64,000 nt of DNA from Hephaestia mangrovi (GTDB lineage Bacteria; Pseudomonadota; Alphaproteobacteria; Sphingomonadales; Sphingomonadaceae). The notes under the pieces were generated by a model. It was not told the DNA's origin. It saw only the letters and a list, made by a program, of their open reading frames with translations, and searched no databases. Shown one piece after another: positions 27,568 to 39,515 of the stretch. The stretch is taken from NCBI RefSeq assembly GCF_019880555.1, contig NZ_JAINVU010000008.1:62001-126000 (forward strand), given 5' to 3'. Within the stretch, counting starts at the first letter, position 1; the number at the start of each line of letters is the position of its first letter. The position numbers and the translations under genes were made by a program.

Positions 27568-28470
27568 TCAGGCTACGACGGGCACCGGGAACTTGCGCGC
27601 GCAGAAGGCGCAATCGACGGTTATCATGCCGTTTTCATCGGCCATTTCGCGCTGCTCCTCGGGCGGAAATTTGGCGAGCACGCTGGCGATGTAATCGGGG
27701 GTACAGCGACAGCCGCGCGTCAGCCGGGTTTCGGCGAGGACACGGACTTCGGACTCCTCATTGAACAGCCGCCAGACGAGCGTTTCGAGCGGAATCGACG
27801 GATCGGCGAGCTCCGCGGCGCCCATCGTTTCGCCCAGCGCGGCGACATGCTCCCATTCGGGATGGTCGAGCCGGGTGTGGAGGCGGTCTCGACCCTCCTC
27901 GCCTTCGGGCAAATGCTGGAGGAACAGACCACCGGCGCGGTGATGGCCATCGGCGTCGCGCTCCATGCCGAGGCGGACCAGCGTCGGGATCTGCTCGGAC
28001 TGGACGAAATAGCTTTGCGCGGCCTCGGCCAGCGTCTCGCCGTCGAGCGGGACGATGCCCTGATAGCGTTCGCCGGTGGCGGCCTGATCGAAGGTGATCG
28101 CCAGATAACCCTGGCCGAACAGCGCGAATAGCGTGGGATCGGCCGGCGCCGCGGCGAGCGCTTCGGCGTCGAACTGGATATAACCGCGCAGCTCGCCGCC
28201 GCGGTAATCGCAGACGAGCAGCTTGACGACGCCGGTTTCGGACTGCGTTTGCAGCGTCAACTGGCCGCCGGCGTCCTTGAGCGTCGATCCGATCAGCGCG
28301 GTCAGCGTCAACGCCTCGGCGAGCAGGCGCTCGATCGGCGGCGGATAGGCGTGCGCGGCGAGAATCGTATCGAGCGCCTGGCCAAGCCGCACCAGCCGCC
28401 CGCGTGCGTGGCGCGAGGGAATGGTGAAGCCGAGCGCGCGATCGAGATCGGGTATTTGCTTATCCTGCAT
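27568..28470 (-). CDS. hslO: Redox-regulated chaperone Hsp33
   Basis: A 300-residue holdase chaperone activated by oxidation. The N-terminal domain binds clients, and the C-terminal redox switch has the zinc-binding pair CRC (in TRGCRCTPD) and CxxC (CAFC, residues about 291-294). The length is normal. The start at 28470 gives the family N-terminus (MQDKQIPDLDRALGF); the open frame extends further upstream through a repeat and is rejected. It follows argF in the argD-argF-hslO order typical of Alphaproteobacteria. Confidence 0.95.
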   Translation of the reverse strand: MQDKQIPDLDRALGFTIPSRHARGRLVRLGQALDTILAAHAYPPPIERLLAEALTLTALIGSTLKDAGGQLTLQTQSETGVVKLLVCDYRGGELRGYIQFDAEALAAAPADPTLFALFGQGYLAITFDQAATGERYQGIVPLDGETLAEAAQSYFVQSEQIPTLVRLGMERDADGHHRAGGLFLQHLPEGEEGRDRLHTRLDHPEWEHVAALGETMGAAELADPSIPLETLVWRLFNEESEVRVLAETRLTRGCRCTPDYIASVLAKFPPEEQREMADENGMITVDCAFCARKFPVPVVA

Positions 28471-28476
28471 GATGTC

Positions 28477-28546
28477 CCGTTCGGGCTGAGCCTGTGGAAA
28501 CCCGACCAGCGGGCTTTTCGCCCGTCGACAAGCTCGGGGCGAACGG
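28477..28546. repeat. REP-like inverted repeat upstream of hslO
   Basis: CCGTTCGGGCTGAGCCTGT (28477-28495) faces GACAAGCTCGGGGCGAACGG (28527-28546). The arms pair over most of about 20 bases around a roughly 30-base centre. This kind of CCGTTCG..GAGC palindrome is a common interspersed repeat in sphingomonads. It occupies the argF-hslO gap. Confidence 0.6.
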
Positions 28547-28595
28547 CGATTGGATGGATGGACAGCTAGATAGGAAGTTCGCCCCCGCTCGCAAC

Positions 28596-29519
28596 TCAGC
28601 CGATCTGGCCGAAGCACCAGCGCAGGATCGATTTCTGGGCGTGGAGGCGGTTTTCGGCCTCGGGCCAGATCAGCGATTGCGGGCCGTCGATCACGTCCGC
28701 CGTCACTTCCTCGCCACGGTGGGCGGGCAGGCAGTGAAGGAATTTGGCGCCCGGTTTCGCCGCCGCCATCAGCTCGGCAGTGACCTGGAACGGCATCATC
28801 GCGGCGAGCTTGGTGTCGGCGTGGTCCTGCCCCATCGAGATCCAGGTGTCGGTGACGACCACATCGGCGCCCTCGACTGCCTCGCGCGGGCTGCCGACGA
28901 CGCGGGCGCGGCCATTGCCGCGGGCGATATCGGCTTCCTCGGGCTGAAATCCCTGCGGACACGCGGCGACCACATCGAACTGGAGCAGCCCCGCCGCCTC
29001 GACGATCGAGGCGAGCACGTTGTTGCCGTCACCCAGCCACGCGACCTTGAGGCCGGGGAGCGAGGTGCCGGTTTCGAGGATGGTCAGCAGATCGGCCATG
29101 ATCTGGCACGGGTGCGAGGCATCGGTGAGGCCATTGATGACGGGCACCGAAGCGTATTCGGCCATCTCGAGCAATTTGGCGTGATCATCGGTGCGGACCA
29201 TGATCGCGTCGCAATAGCCCGACAGGATGCGCGCGGTATCGGCGACGGTTTCGCCGCGGCCGAGCTGCATCTGGCTCGAATCGGAGATGATCGCCTGCCC
29301 GCCCAATTGGCGGATCGCCGCGTCGAAGCTGAAGCGCGTGCGCGTCGAGTTCTTCTCGAACACCATCGCCAGGACGTGGTTGGTCAACGGTGCATCGGCA
29401 TCGGGCTTGCCCTTGGGCCAGCCGGCACGCGCCTGCTTTCGATCGAGCGCGTCGGCCAGGATCGCGGCGATGCCATCGGCGCCGGCCGAGGAGAGATCGA
29501 GGAAGTTGCGGTAGGTCAT
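28596..29519 (-). CDS. argF: Ornithine carbamoyltransferase
   Basis: A 307-residue enzyme that makes citrulline from ornithine and carbamoyl phosphate. The carbamoyl-phosphate site STRTR (in [11 protein letters not shown]), HPCQ (in SHPCQIMAD) and the ornithine-site Cys in [11 protein letters not shown] are all present. The 118-base gap to argD holds a small CCGTTCG..CGAACGG palindrome (about 29599-29625). The anabolic role is supported by its neighbour argD. Confidence 0.97.
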   Translation of the reverse strand: MTYRNFLDLSSAGADGIAAILADALDRKQARAGWPKGKPDADAPLTNHVLAMVFEKNSTRTRFSFDAAIRQLGGQAIISDSSQMQLGRGETVADTARILSGYCDAIMVRTDDHAKLLEMAEYASVPVINGLTDASHPCQIMADLLTILETGTSLPGLKVAWLGDGNNVLASIVEAAGLLQFDVVAACPQGFQPEEADIARGNGRARVVGSPREAVEGADVVVTDTWISMGQDHADTKLAAMMPFQVTAELMAAAKPGAKFLHCLPAHRGEEVTADVIDGPQSLIWPEAENRLHAQKSILRWCFGQIG

Positions 29520-29637
29520 CAGTCAGTTCCCCCGCCGTTCGTGCCGAATTTGCCGAACATTGTGCATTCCTCGCGCCGGGCGGAAGGAAAGAACGACCGT
29601 TCGACGGCTCCGGACGAACGGGAATCAGAGTCCGGAA

Positions 29638-30828
29638 TCAATCATCGCTGGGCACCACATAGGTCCGCGCGCCTTCGGAGAGCTTCTCCATCGCTTCGGC
29701 GATGTGCTTTTCCTCGATGATGAGGGGCGGCAGCAGCCGGACGATATTGTCGCCCGCGGCAACCGTCAGCAGGCCGTGGTGATCGCGCAGGTGAGCGACG
29801 AAATCACGGCTCGGGTGCTTGAGCTTGAGGCCCTGCATCAGCCCCTTGCCACGGACGCCCTCGAACAGCTCGTCATGGTTGGGGATAAGCTGTTCGAGGC
29901 TCGCGCGCAGCCGTTCGCCCATCTTGGTGACATGGTCGAGGAAGCCCGGCTCGAAAATCACGTCGAGCACTGCCTGGCCCGCCGCCATCGCCAGCGGGTT
30001 GCCGCCATAGGTCGAGCCGTGGGTGCCGAACACCATGCCCTTGGCCGCTTCTTCGGTGGCGAGGCAGGCGCCGAGTGGGAAGCCGCCGCCGATGCCCTTG
30101 GCGACCGCCATGATATCCGGCGTGATGCCGTAGAGTTCGTGCGCGAAGAACTTGCCGGTGCGGCCGTAGCCCGCTTGCACCTCGTCGAGCACCAGCAACA
30201 GGCCATGCTCGTCGCAGGCCTTGCGCAGGCCTTGGAGGAATTCGTCGGTCGCCGGGCGGATGCCGCCTTCGCCCTGGATCGGCTCGACCAGGAAACCGGC
30301 GGTATTGTCGTCGATCAACGCGAGCGCGCCGTCGAGATCGTTGAACTCGGCATATTTGAAGCCGGGGGCAAGCGGCTCGAACCCCTCGCGCATCTTGGCC
30401 TGGTTGGTCGCGGAGATCGCGCCCATCGTGCGGCCGTGGAAAGCCGACGAGAAGGTGATGAGATCGTGCCGCTCGGGATGGCCGTTGGCGAAATGATAGC
30501 GGCGCGCGGTCTTGATCGCGCACTCAACCGCCTCGGTGCCCGAATTGGTGAAGAACACCGTGTCGGCGAAGGTGTTGTCGACCAGCCGCTGCGCCAGTTT
30601 CTCGCCCTGCGGGCTGCCGTAGAGATTCGAGACGTGCATCAGCGTCTCGGTCTGCTCCTGGATCGCCTCGATCAGGTGCGGATGGCTGTGGCCCAGCGCA
30701 TTGACCGCGATCCCGGCCGCGAAATCGAGGAAGCGGCGGCCGTCATCGGAAATCAGGTAGACGCCCTCGCCTCGCACCGGACGCACATCGCACCGCGGGT
30801 AAACGGGCATGAGCGGGGTGATGGCCAT
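29638..30828 (-). CDS. argD: Acetylornithine/succinyldiaminopimelate aminotransferase
   Basis: A 396-residue class-III PLP aminotransferase acting in arginine (and probably lysine) synthesis. NSGTEAVECAIKTARR binds the cofactor phosphate, VLDEVQAGYGRTGK carries the Asp that contacts the pyridine, and the Schiff-base Lys is in MAVAKGIGGGFPLGA. The ATG at 30828 has CAGGAG upstream. The frame stays open far upstream but that region is repeat-rich and non-coding in character. A hairpin precedes the ribosome site. Confidence 0.95.
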   Translation of the reverse strand: MAITPLMPVYPRCDVRPVRGEGVYLISDDGRRFLDFAAGIAVNALGHSHPHLIEAIQEQTETLMHVSNLYGSPQGEKLAQRLVDNTFADTVFFTNSGTEAVECAIKTARRYHFANGHPERHDLITFSSAFHGRTMGAISATNQAKMREGFEPLAPGFKYAEFNDLDGALALIDDNTAGFLVEPIQGEGGIRPATDEFLQGLRKACDEHGLLLVLDEVQAGYGRTGKFFAHELYGITPDIMAVAKGIGGGFPLGACLATEEAAKGMVFGTHGSTYGGNPLAMAAGQAVLDVIFEPGFLDHVTKMGERLRASLEQLIPNHDELFEGVRGKGLMQGLKLKHPSRDFVAHLRDHHGLLTVAAGDNIVRLLPPLIIEEKHIAEAMEKLSEGARTYVVPSDD

Positions 30829-30846
30829 CGGAACGTGCTCCTGATT

Positions 30847-30879
30847 GCAGAAACTGAAAGGGCAGCCGGTCGGCTGCCC
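30847..30879 (-). terminator. Terminator-like hairpin in the argD leader
   Basis: On the minus strand GGGCAGCC, a 4-base loop and GGCTGCCC form a perfect 8-bp stem (30860-30879), followed by TTTCAGTTTCTG. It ends about 30 bases before the argD start. It could be a leaky terminator or an attenuator. Confidence 0.5.
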
Positions 30880-30962
30880 CAACGCGCTTCTAGAACTGGC
30901 GGGGGTGCGGCGCAACACCATCGGAGAAACCGTCACGCCGGAAATACCGGGACCGACCGCTG

Positions 30963-30980
30963 AAGTGGAGAAAGTGGAGA
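30963..30980. repeat. Two tandem 9-bp units
   Basis: AAGTGGAGA occurs twice head to tail (30963-30971 and 30972-30980); the minus strand reads TCTCCACTTTCTCCACTT. It lies about 135 bases upstream of argD, within promoter range. Confidence 0.6.
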
Positions 30981-31028
30981 ACGTCGCGGGGTTTTGTCGC
31001 CTTCTGCGCCGACGACGCGCCGGTTCGG

Positions 31029-31072
31029 CGACACACGCGCGACACGGACGCGACAGGGACGCGACAGGGACG
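31029..31072. repeat. Four tandem 11-bp units
   Basis: The units are CGACACACGCG, CGACACGGACG, CGACAGGGACG and CGACAGGGACG, giving a shared core of CGACA..G.ACG. The spacing is close to one helical turn. The array is in the long argD upstream region and cannot be coding repeats, as 11 is not a multiple of 3. Confidence 0.8.
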
Positions 31073-31240
31073 CGGCGGACGGGCGGCGACTGCGCGGCGG
31101 TGGCGAGAAGCGGCGCGGATGCGATGCTGTTCCATCCCGCAGGATAGACCAGAAGAACTCCAACATTGCAAAGGGTTCCAGGGGGACGATAAGAGCCCAA
31201 GGTGCTCCATCGCCGCCAAGCGGGGCGGTTGGCGTTGCGC

Positions 31241-31271
31241 CATGGATGCTGAAACAAGTTCAGCATGACGG
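31241..31271. repeat. Single REP-like arm
   Basis: A 31-base palindromic unit (CATGGATGCTGAA at its start, GCATGACGG at its end) that differs from the right arm at 9237-9267 by a single base. Here there is no matching second arm nearby. Confidence 0.7.
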
Positions 31272-31302
31272 CATTTATGACGCGAACCTTGGATTCGGGC
31301 GA

Positions 31303-32148
31303 CTAGCTCTTGAGCTTCCACCCCTTGCTCAACGCCATGTAGCAGACCGTCCCGAGCGCCACATCCATCACGATGACGACGACGCTGCCCAACGCGATCG
31401 GCGAATCGGCGACCCCGAGGAAGCCGTAGCGAAAGCCCGAGATGATGTAGAAGAACGGGTTGAGATGGCTGATCGTGCGGAATGCCGGCGCCAGGCGATC
31501 GACCGAATAGAAGGTGCCCGAAAGCAGCGTCAGCGGCGCGATCACGAAATTGGTCACGGCCGCCGCGTGATCGAATTTCTCGGCCCAGATCGACGTCAGC
31601 ACGCCGATGAAGGCAAGGAAGATCGCGCCCAGCGTGCCGAACCACAGCACGGCCCAAAGATGGTGCGGGGTAACGTGGATGCCCGGCCACAGCAGCATCG
31701 CCAGCCACACCGCGCCGCCGACGCAATAAGCGCGCGTCACCGCGCCGCCGGTGAGGCCGACCAGCAGCTCCCCGGTCGAAAGCGGCGGTTGCAGGTAATC
31801 GACGATCGTGCCCTGGATCTTGCCGACCAGGAGCGAGAAGCTCGCATTCTGGAAGGCGTTGTTGAGCATCCCCATCACGATCAGCCCCGGCGCGATGAAT
31901 TCGGCGAAGGGCACGCCCATCACCGCGCCGCGCCCGCGGCCCGAAAACGCCAGCGTGAAGATGATGAGATAAAGCAGCGTCGTTACCGCTGGTGCCCACA
32001 CCGTCTGGAGCTGGACCTTGAAGAAACGCCGCACCTCCTTCACATAGAGGGTGCGTAAGCCACCCCAATTGACGTTCCGGATCACCGGCACGCCGGGGGC
32101 ATTGGTGATCGCTGACGGAATTTGGCCGAATTCGGGCTGGCTGCTCAT
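31303..32148 (-). CDS. ABC-2 type transporter permease (YadH-like)
   Basis: A 281-residue permease with six membrane helices. The N-terminal LYVKEVRRFFKVQLQTVWAP is the amphipathic entry helix of the ABC-2 family, and LTLLSGTFYSVDRLAPAFR with HLNPFFYIISGFRYGFLG is the C-terminal signature of YadH/NodJ-type exporters. The start at 32148 is the ATG nearest the conserved domain. No ATP-binding partner is seen in the window, so the ATPase must be encoded elsewhere. It is divergent from gcrA. Export of a lipid or polysaccharide is a family-level inference. Confidence 0.85.
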   Translation of the reverse strand: MSSQPEFGQIPSAITNAPGVPVIRNVNWGGLRTLYVKEVRRFFKVQLQTVWAPAVTTLLYLIIFTLAFSGRGRGAVMGVPFAEFIAPGLIVMGMLNNAFQNASFSLLVGKIQGTIVDYLQPPLSTGELLVGLTGGAVTRAYCVGGAVWLAMLLWPGIHVTPHHLWAVLWFGTLGAIFLAFIGVLTSIWAEKFDHAAAVTNFVIAPLTLLSGTFYSVDRLAPAFRTISHLNPFFYIISGFRYGFLGVADSPIALGSVVVIVMDVALGTVCYMALSKGWKLKS

Positions 32149-32213
32149 GGCGCGATCGACTAATCGCTGCCGCACCTCCCGGCAACCCGGCACTTGGATT
32201 TGAAGGACGAAGA

Positions 32214-32906
32214 ATGGCCTGGACCGACGAACGCATCGATACGCTGAAGTCGATGTGGGAAAGCGGCATGACCGCAAGCCAGATCGCGGAGAAGCTCGGC
32301 GGCGTGAGCCGTAATGCGGTGATCGGCAAGGCGCACCGGCTGGGGCTGCAATCGCGCCCGTCGCCGGTCAAGGCCAATGACGCCGAGGACAAGCCGGCGC
32401 CTAAGGCGGCCAGGCCGGCGCCCGCGCCTGCGCCCAAGCCGGTCGAGCCCAAGCCTGCGGCTGCTGCGGCGCCGGCTCCCAAGCCGGCACCGGCTGCCGC
32501 GCCCGCCCGTCCCGCTCCGCCGGCCGCGGCCCCGGCGCCGCAGCCTGCGGCGGGGGAAAAGGACGCGCGGCTGATGGTCCGTTCGGTCGGGCCCGGCGGC
32601 TTCATCCGCCAGTCTCCCGGCGAGCAGCAGCCGCCCGCCACGCCGGCCCCGCCGCGCCGCCTGGTGCCTGCGCGCCCCAGCCCCGAGGTTGCCGACAAGA
32701 CCTCGCTGCTCGATCTCAATGACCGCATCTGCAAATGGCCGATCGGCCATCCCGGCGAGCCCGACTTCCATTTCTGCGGCGACCCGGTGAATCCGGGTTT
32801 CCCGTATTGCGTGGAGCATTGCGGCCACGCCTATCAGGCACAGCTGCCGCGTCGCGATCGTCGCCCGCCGCCACCGATGCCGTTCGGCGGCCCCCGCGCG
32901 CGCTGA
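32214..32906 (+). CDS. gcrA: GcrA cell-cycle regulator
   Basis: A 230-residue protein. Residues 1-45 form the GcrA DNA-binding domain (WTDERIDTLKSMWESGMTAS, then GGVSRNAVIGKAHRLGL). A long Ala/Pro/Lys linker follows to about residue 115, and the C-terminal RNA-polymerase-binding part has NDRICKWPIGHPGEPDFHFC and YCVEHC. GcrA binds sigma-70 holoenzyme and activates promoters with methylated GANTC sites made by CcrM, a system limited to Alphaproteobacteria. An AAGGA site precedes the start. Confidence 0.93.
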   Translation: MAWTDERIDTLKSMWESGMTASQIAEKLGGVSRNAVIGKAHRLGLQSRPSPVKANDAEDKPAPKAARPAPAPAPKPVEPKPAAAAAPAPKPAPAAAPARPAPPAAAPAPQPAAGEKDARLMVRSVGPGGFIRQSPGEQQPPATPAPPRRLVPARPSPEVADKTSLLDLNDRICKWPIGHPGEPDFHFCGDPVNPGFPYCVEHCGHAYQAQLPRRDRRPPPPMPFGGPRAR

Positions 32907-33068
32907 CGCGAATCGCGCAAGGATTGCGCCGAAACGGCGTAATTGGACCGCCAGCCAAGCCGCCGAGGGCACATATCGTCTGCAACTGACGTATGCCATT
33001 GGCGGCTGGCGCTTCGCCATGCCCTAACTGCAAATCGCGATGATCGTGTCCTCGACGGAGGACCCGAT

Positions 33069-33482
33069 ATGGCAAAACCGCCCCTTGGCCCAAGCACGCG
33101 CGGCGCGACGATCGTCGAGTTCGCGTTGGTGCTGCCGATCCTGATCTGCCTGTTGCTGGGCGTGCTTGGCTATGGCCAATATTTCCTGCTGGCGCACAGC
33201 GTGCAGCAGATCGCCAATGACGCCGCGCGCGCCACGGTCGCCGGGCTCGACAAGGACGAACGCGAGGCGCTGGCGAAGCAGAGCGTCTCCGACGATGTCT
33301 CGGCGCTTCGGGAATTTGCCGATTCGCGCGTCGCCACCCAGGTCGACGAGGATGGCGACGCGGTCGCCGTCGAGGTCACGCTCGACGCGCACGGGCTGCC
33401 GCCGTTCAACACGCCGATCGTGCCGATGCCGGCACCACTGATCGAGCGGCGCGCGGTGGTGCGGCGCGGCGGGCTGACATGA
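33069..33482 (+). CDS. TadE-family pseudopilin
   Basis: A 137-residue protein with a short N-terminal leader, then TRGATIVEFALVLPILICLLLGVLGYGQYFLL (residues about 13-44), the TadE signature with the conserved Glu five residues into the hydrophobic helix. The C-terminal part is a small beta domain. TadE minor pseudopilins act in Tad/Flp pilus assembly. Its stop overlaps the start of the TadG gene by four bases. No other tad genes are present in the window. Confidence 0.85.
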   Translation: MAKPPLGPSTRGATIVEFALVLPILICLLLGVLGYGQYFLLAHSVQQIANDAARATVAGLDKDEREALAKQSVSDDVSALREFADSRVATQVDEDGDAVAVEVTLDAHGLPPFNTPIVPMPAPLIERRAVVRRGGLT

Positions 33483-35107
33483 TCCGCCGCCTGTTTGGCG
33501 CCCGGCGCGGCGGCGTCGGGATCATGATCGCCGCATCGATGCCGGTGTTGATCGGTGCGACCGCGCTGGCGGTCGATCTCGGCTCGGCGATGCTCGAGAC
33601 CCGACAGCTGCAAGGCGCCGCCGACGCCGCCGCAATGGCCGCCGCCGGCGATCCCCGCCGCGCCGACGCGCTCGCCCGCGCGGCGATCGCGACCGATCGC
33701 TGGCCCGGCGCCATCACGGTGACGACGACACCCGGCCATTATTCGGGCGACCGCGCGATCGCACCGGCCGACCGGTTCGTTGCCGGCGCGGGTACCGCCA
33801 ATGCGGTGCGCGTGACGCTCTCGACGCCCGCGCCGAGTTATTTCGCGCGCATTTTCGGCATCCGCAGCATCCCGATCAGCCGCAGCGCCACCGCGGCGCA
33901 GATCAACCTTGCCAGCTATTCGCTCGGCAGCCGGCTCGCGGCGCTGAACGGCGGGCTGGTCAACGGGCTGCTCGGCGGGCTGACCGGCAGCAATATCTCG
34001 TTGAGCGTGATGGATTACAATGCGCTGGCCGGCGCCAATATCGATCTGTTCGGGTTCATCGACGCGCTGCGCACCACCGCCTCGATCAGCGCCGGCAGCT
34101 ACGACAACGCACTCGATACGACGGTGACCGCCGGGCAGGTGCTGCAGGCTGCTGCTTCGGTGGCGCAGGCCAATGGCGATCTCGCCGCCGCGGCCGCGCT
34201 CAAGTTGCTTGCCGGGCAAGCCGGAAGCAATAGTCTGAAGCTCGGCGCATTGATCGATCCGGGGCTGCTGGGCGGACAGGACAAGGTGGATCCCGGCGCA
34301 TTCAAGGTCAACGCGATGGATCTGGTTACCGCCGCACTGGAGACGGCGACGGCGAAACGACAGGTCGCGCTCGATCTCGGCGCGGGCATTCCCGGGCTCG
34401 CGCAGACCAAGGTGACGGTGGCGATCGGCGAGCGGCCGGAACATTCGCCCTGGCTGGCGGTGAGCGACGACGGCGATCCCGTGATCCGCACCGCGCAGGC
34501 CCGCATCTATGCCGAAACGGTGATCGGCGGCGCCTCGCTGCTCGGCAAGATCGTGTCGATCAAGCTGCCGCTCTATGTCGAGATGGCGAGCGCCGAGGCG
34601 CGCCTCAAGGCGATCGATTGTTCCACCGATGCCAGCCGCGGCGTCACCATCGAAGCAAAGACCGGGCCGAGCACGCTGGCGATCGGATCGGTCGATACCG
34701 CGCAATTGCAGGATTTCACCACCGAGCTGGCGGTGAACAAGGTGACGCTGGTCCACGCGCTGCTGCTCAACGTCGACGGGCGCGCGACGATCGATCTCGG
34801 CGCGGCGGAAAATTGGCAGCCGGTGCATTTCAACCAGGCGCAGATCGACCAGGCGGCAATCCAGACGGTGTCGAGCAGTTCGGCGGTTTCGGGGATCGCC
34901 GAATCGCTGATCGGCAACCTGCAACTCGACGTGTCCGGGCTTGCGCTCGGCCCGGTCGTCGGCGCGCTGGGGTCGACGCTGATGCTGGTCGCCCCGGTAC
35001 TCGATCAGGTGATCGACACGATCACCAGCGCGCTGGGGGTTCATTACGGGCAGGCCGATGTGCGCGTGACCGGGATGCGGTGCGGCACGCCAGCGCTGGT
35101 CGCCTGA
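33479..35107 (+). CDS. TadG-like pilus assembly protein
   Basis: A 542-residue protein. The N-terminus (RRGGVGIMIAASMPVLIGATALAVDLGSAM) is the membrane segment of the Flp pilus TadG family, followed by QLQGAADAAAMAAAGD, also typical. The rest is a large periplasmic domain, DUF2134-like, rich in Ala/Gly/Ser with few Cys. It is translationally coupled to the TadE gene. Its exact role in pilus or surface assembly is unknown. Confidence 0.8.
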   Translation: MIRRLFGARRGGVGIMIAASMPVLIGATALAVDLGSAMLETRQLQGAADAAAMAAAGDPRRADALARAAIATDRWPGAITVTTTPGHYSGDRAIAPADRFVAGAGTANAVRVTLSTPAPSYFARIFGIRSIPISRSATAAQINLASYSLGSRLAALNGGLVNGLLGGLTGSNISLSVMDYNALAGANIDLFGFIDALRTTASISAGSYDNALDTTVTAGQVLQAAASVAQANGDLAAAAALKLLAGQAGSNSLKLGALIDPGLLGGQDKVDPGAFKVNAMDLVTAALETATAKRQVALDLGAGIPGLAQTKVTVAIGERPEHSPWLAVSDDGDPVIRTAQARIYAETVIGGASLLGKIVSIKLPLYVEMASAEARLKAIDCSTDASRGVTIEAKTGPSTLAIGSVDTAQLQDFTTELAVNKVTLVHALLLNVDGRATIDLGAAENWQPVHFNQAQIDQAAIQTVSSSSAVSGIAESLIGNLQLDVSGLALGPVVGALGSTLMLVAPVLDQVIDTITSALGVHYGQADVRVTGMRCGTPALVA

Positions 35108-35108
35108 A

Positions 35109-38337
<3,229 letters not shown>

Positions 38338-38338
38338 C

Positions 38339-38371
38339 GCCGGGCGCGCGTAAGACATCACGACGCCCGGC
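38339..38371. repeat. Inverted repeat upstream of the ECF sigma gene
   Basis: GCCGGGCG (38339-38346) and CGCCCGGC (38364-38371) are exact complements around a 17-base centre. It lies 13 bases before the sigma-factor start codon and directly after the parE terminator. It might be an operator or a leader hairpin of the sigma operon. Confidence 0.5.
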
Positions 38372-38384
38372 GACTAAAGGGAGC

Positions 38385-38930
38385 ATGAGCAGGGACAATC
38401 CGCCATCCGACACGCCGCGCCCCGATCGGCGTGATCGCCTGTATAAGGAGGCCGCCGAGACGCTGGGCCCGGCGCTTGCCCGCCTCGCCCGGGCGGTCGA
38501 ACGCGATCCCGATCGGGCGCGCGACCTGGAACAGGACATCCACCTCGCGCTCTGGCGAAGCCTCGATAGCTTCGCGGGCGATTGCGCGCTAGCGACCTGG
38601 ACCTATCGCGTCGCCCATAATGTCGCAGCGAGCCACGCCGCCAGGGGCGCGCGTGCCGCGCCGCTCGTCGGGCTCGACGCGATCACCGAGGCGCCGGCAT
38701 CGGATAATCCCGAACACGCTGCCGACGCGGCGCTGACGCTCGACCGGCTGTACGCGCTGATCGCGCGGCTGACACCCGCCGACCGCAGCGTGATGCTGCT
38801 TTATCTCGAAGGCGTCGACGCCCGCCAGACCGGCGAAATCACGGGCCTTTCTGCTAACCATATTGGCGTGAAAGTGCATCGCCTCAAGGCGCTGCTCGCG
38901 CGCCGTTTCCATGCCGGAGACCAGCCATGA
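38385..38930 (+). CDS. RNA polymerase sigma-70 family factor, ECF type
   Basis: A 181-residue ECF sigma factor. Region 2 is RDLEQDIHLALWRSLDSFAG with CALATWTYRVAHNVAASHA, and region 4 is LTPADRSVMLLYLEGVDARQTGEITGLSANHIGVKVHRLK, a clear helix-turn-helix. A GGGAG ribosome site lies at about 38380. Its stop overlaps the next gene by four bases (ATGA); that gene encodes a membrane protein that may act as its anti-sigma factor. Promoter targets unknown. Confidence 0.88.
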   Translation: MSRDNPPSDTPRPDRRDRLYKEAAETLGPALARLARAVERDPDRARDLEQDIHLALWRSLDSFAGDCALATWTYRVAHNVAASHAARGARAAPLVGLDAITEAPASDNPEHAADAALTLDRLYALIARLTPADRSVMLLYLEGVDARQTGEITGLSANHIGVKVHRLKALLARRFHAGDQP

Positions 38931-39496
38931 CCGATCCGACTCAGGCGCTATGGGGCGGCCAGCCGATCACGCCATCGCGGCCGACGCCCGAGCAACTCGC
39001 CCATCGCGCACGGGAACTCGACCGCCGCGTGCGGCGGCGCAACGCGCTTGAATATGGCGCCGGTGCGCTGTTGATTCCGATCTTCGGCGCCGTCGCCCTT
39101 ATGCAGCACGACTGGCTGCTGCGCGCGGCTTGCGCGGCAATCCTGCTCGGCGTCATCGTCGTGCTGCGTGGCGTCCACGTTCACGGCGGCGCGGCGCGCA
39201 AGGAAGACTGGGCGGCGCCCGTGCTGGACCATCATCGCGCCCAGCTGGTGCGTCAGCGCGACGCACTTCGGTCCGTGTGGCAATGGTATCTCGCGCCGCT
39301 GGTGCCGGGGTTGGCGCTGTTGTTCGCGGCCGTCTGGCGAATGGCATATGTCCACGCCGGCGCCTTGGCCGCGACGGCCAGAATCGTGCCCGCCGTGCTG
39401 ATCGCGGTCATCGTCTTCACCGGTATCCACTGGCTCAACCGCGCCGCCGCGCGCCGGCTGACCCGCGCCATCGACGCGCTCGACGCCTCCAACTGA
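38927..39496 (+). CDS. Small membrane protein, putative partner of the ECF sigma factor
   Basis: A 189-residue protein with four hydrophobic segments in two pairs (about residues 46-66 and 68-82, then 120-140 and 148-170) and a basic, Arg-rich N-terminal tail of 40 residues. The layout, directly coupled to an ECF sigma gene, is that of a membrane anti-sigma factor, but no known anti-sigma domain (ZAS, DUF1109) is recognised. The function is inferred from position only. Confidence 0.6.
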   Translation: MTDPTQALWGGQPITPSRPTPEQLAHRARELDRRVRRRNALEYGAGALLIPIFGAVALMQHDWLLRAACAAILLGVIVVLRGVHVHGGAARKEDWAAPVLDHHRAQLVRQRDALRSVWQWYLAPLVPGLALLFAAVWRMAYVHAGALAATARIVPAVLIAVIVFTGIHWLNRAAARRLTRAIDALDASN

Positions 39497-39515
39497 TTCA
39501 CGCTAGGACATTATC

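Larger units (their letters stand above)
30829..31302. other. 474-base repeat-rich intergenic region
   Basis: No convincing gene is seen between argD and the ABC permease (both on the minus strand). It holds, in order along the plus strand: the argD ribosome site and terminator-like hairpin, two tandem AAGTGGAGA units, four tandem 11-bp units, and one arm of the REP-like element. The open frames that cross it change character at the 11-bp repeats, which are not a multiple of three, and they match nothing known. Confidence 0.6.

Noticed and set aside
28471..28962. Extension of hslO upstream of 28470
   Set aside because: It runs through a REP-like repeat and into argF; the ATG at 28470 gives the normal Hsp33 N-terminus.
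30829..31266. N-terminal extension of argD to 31266
   Set aside because: The extra sequence covers REP and 11-bp repeats, has no homology to the enzyme, and the ATG at 30828 has a good ribosome site.
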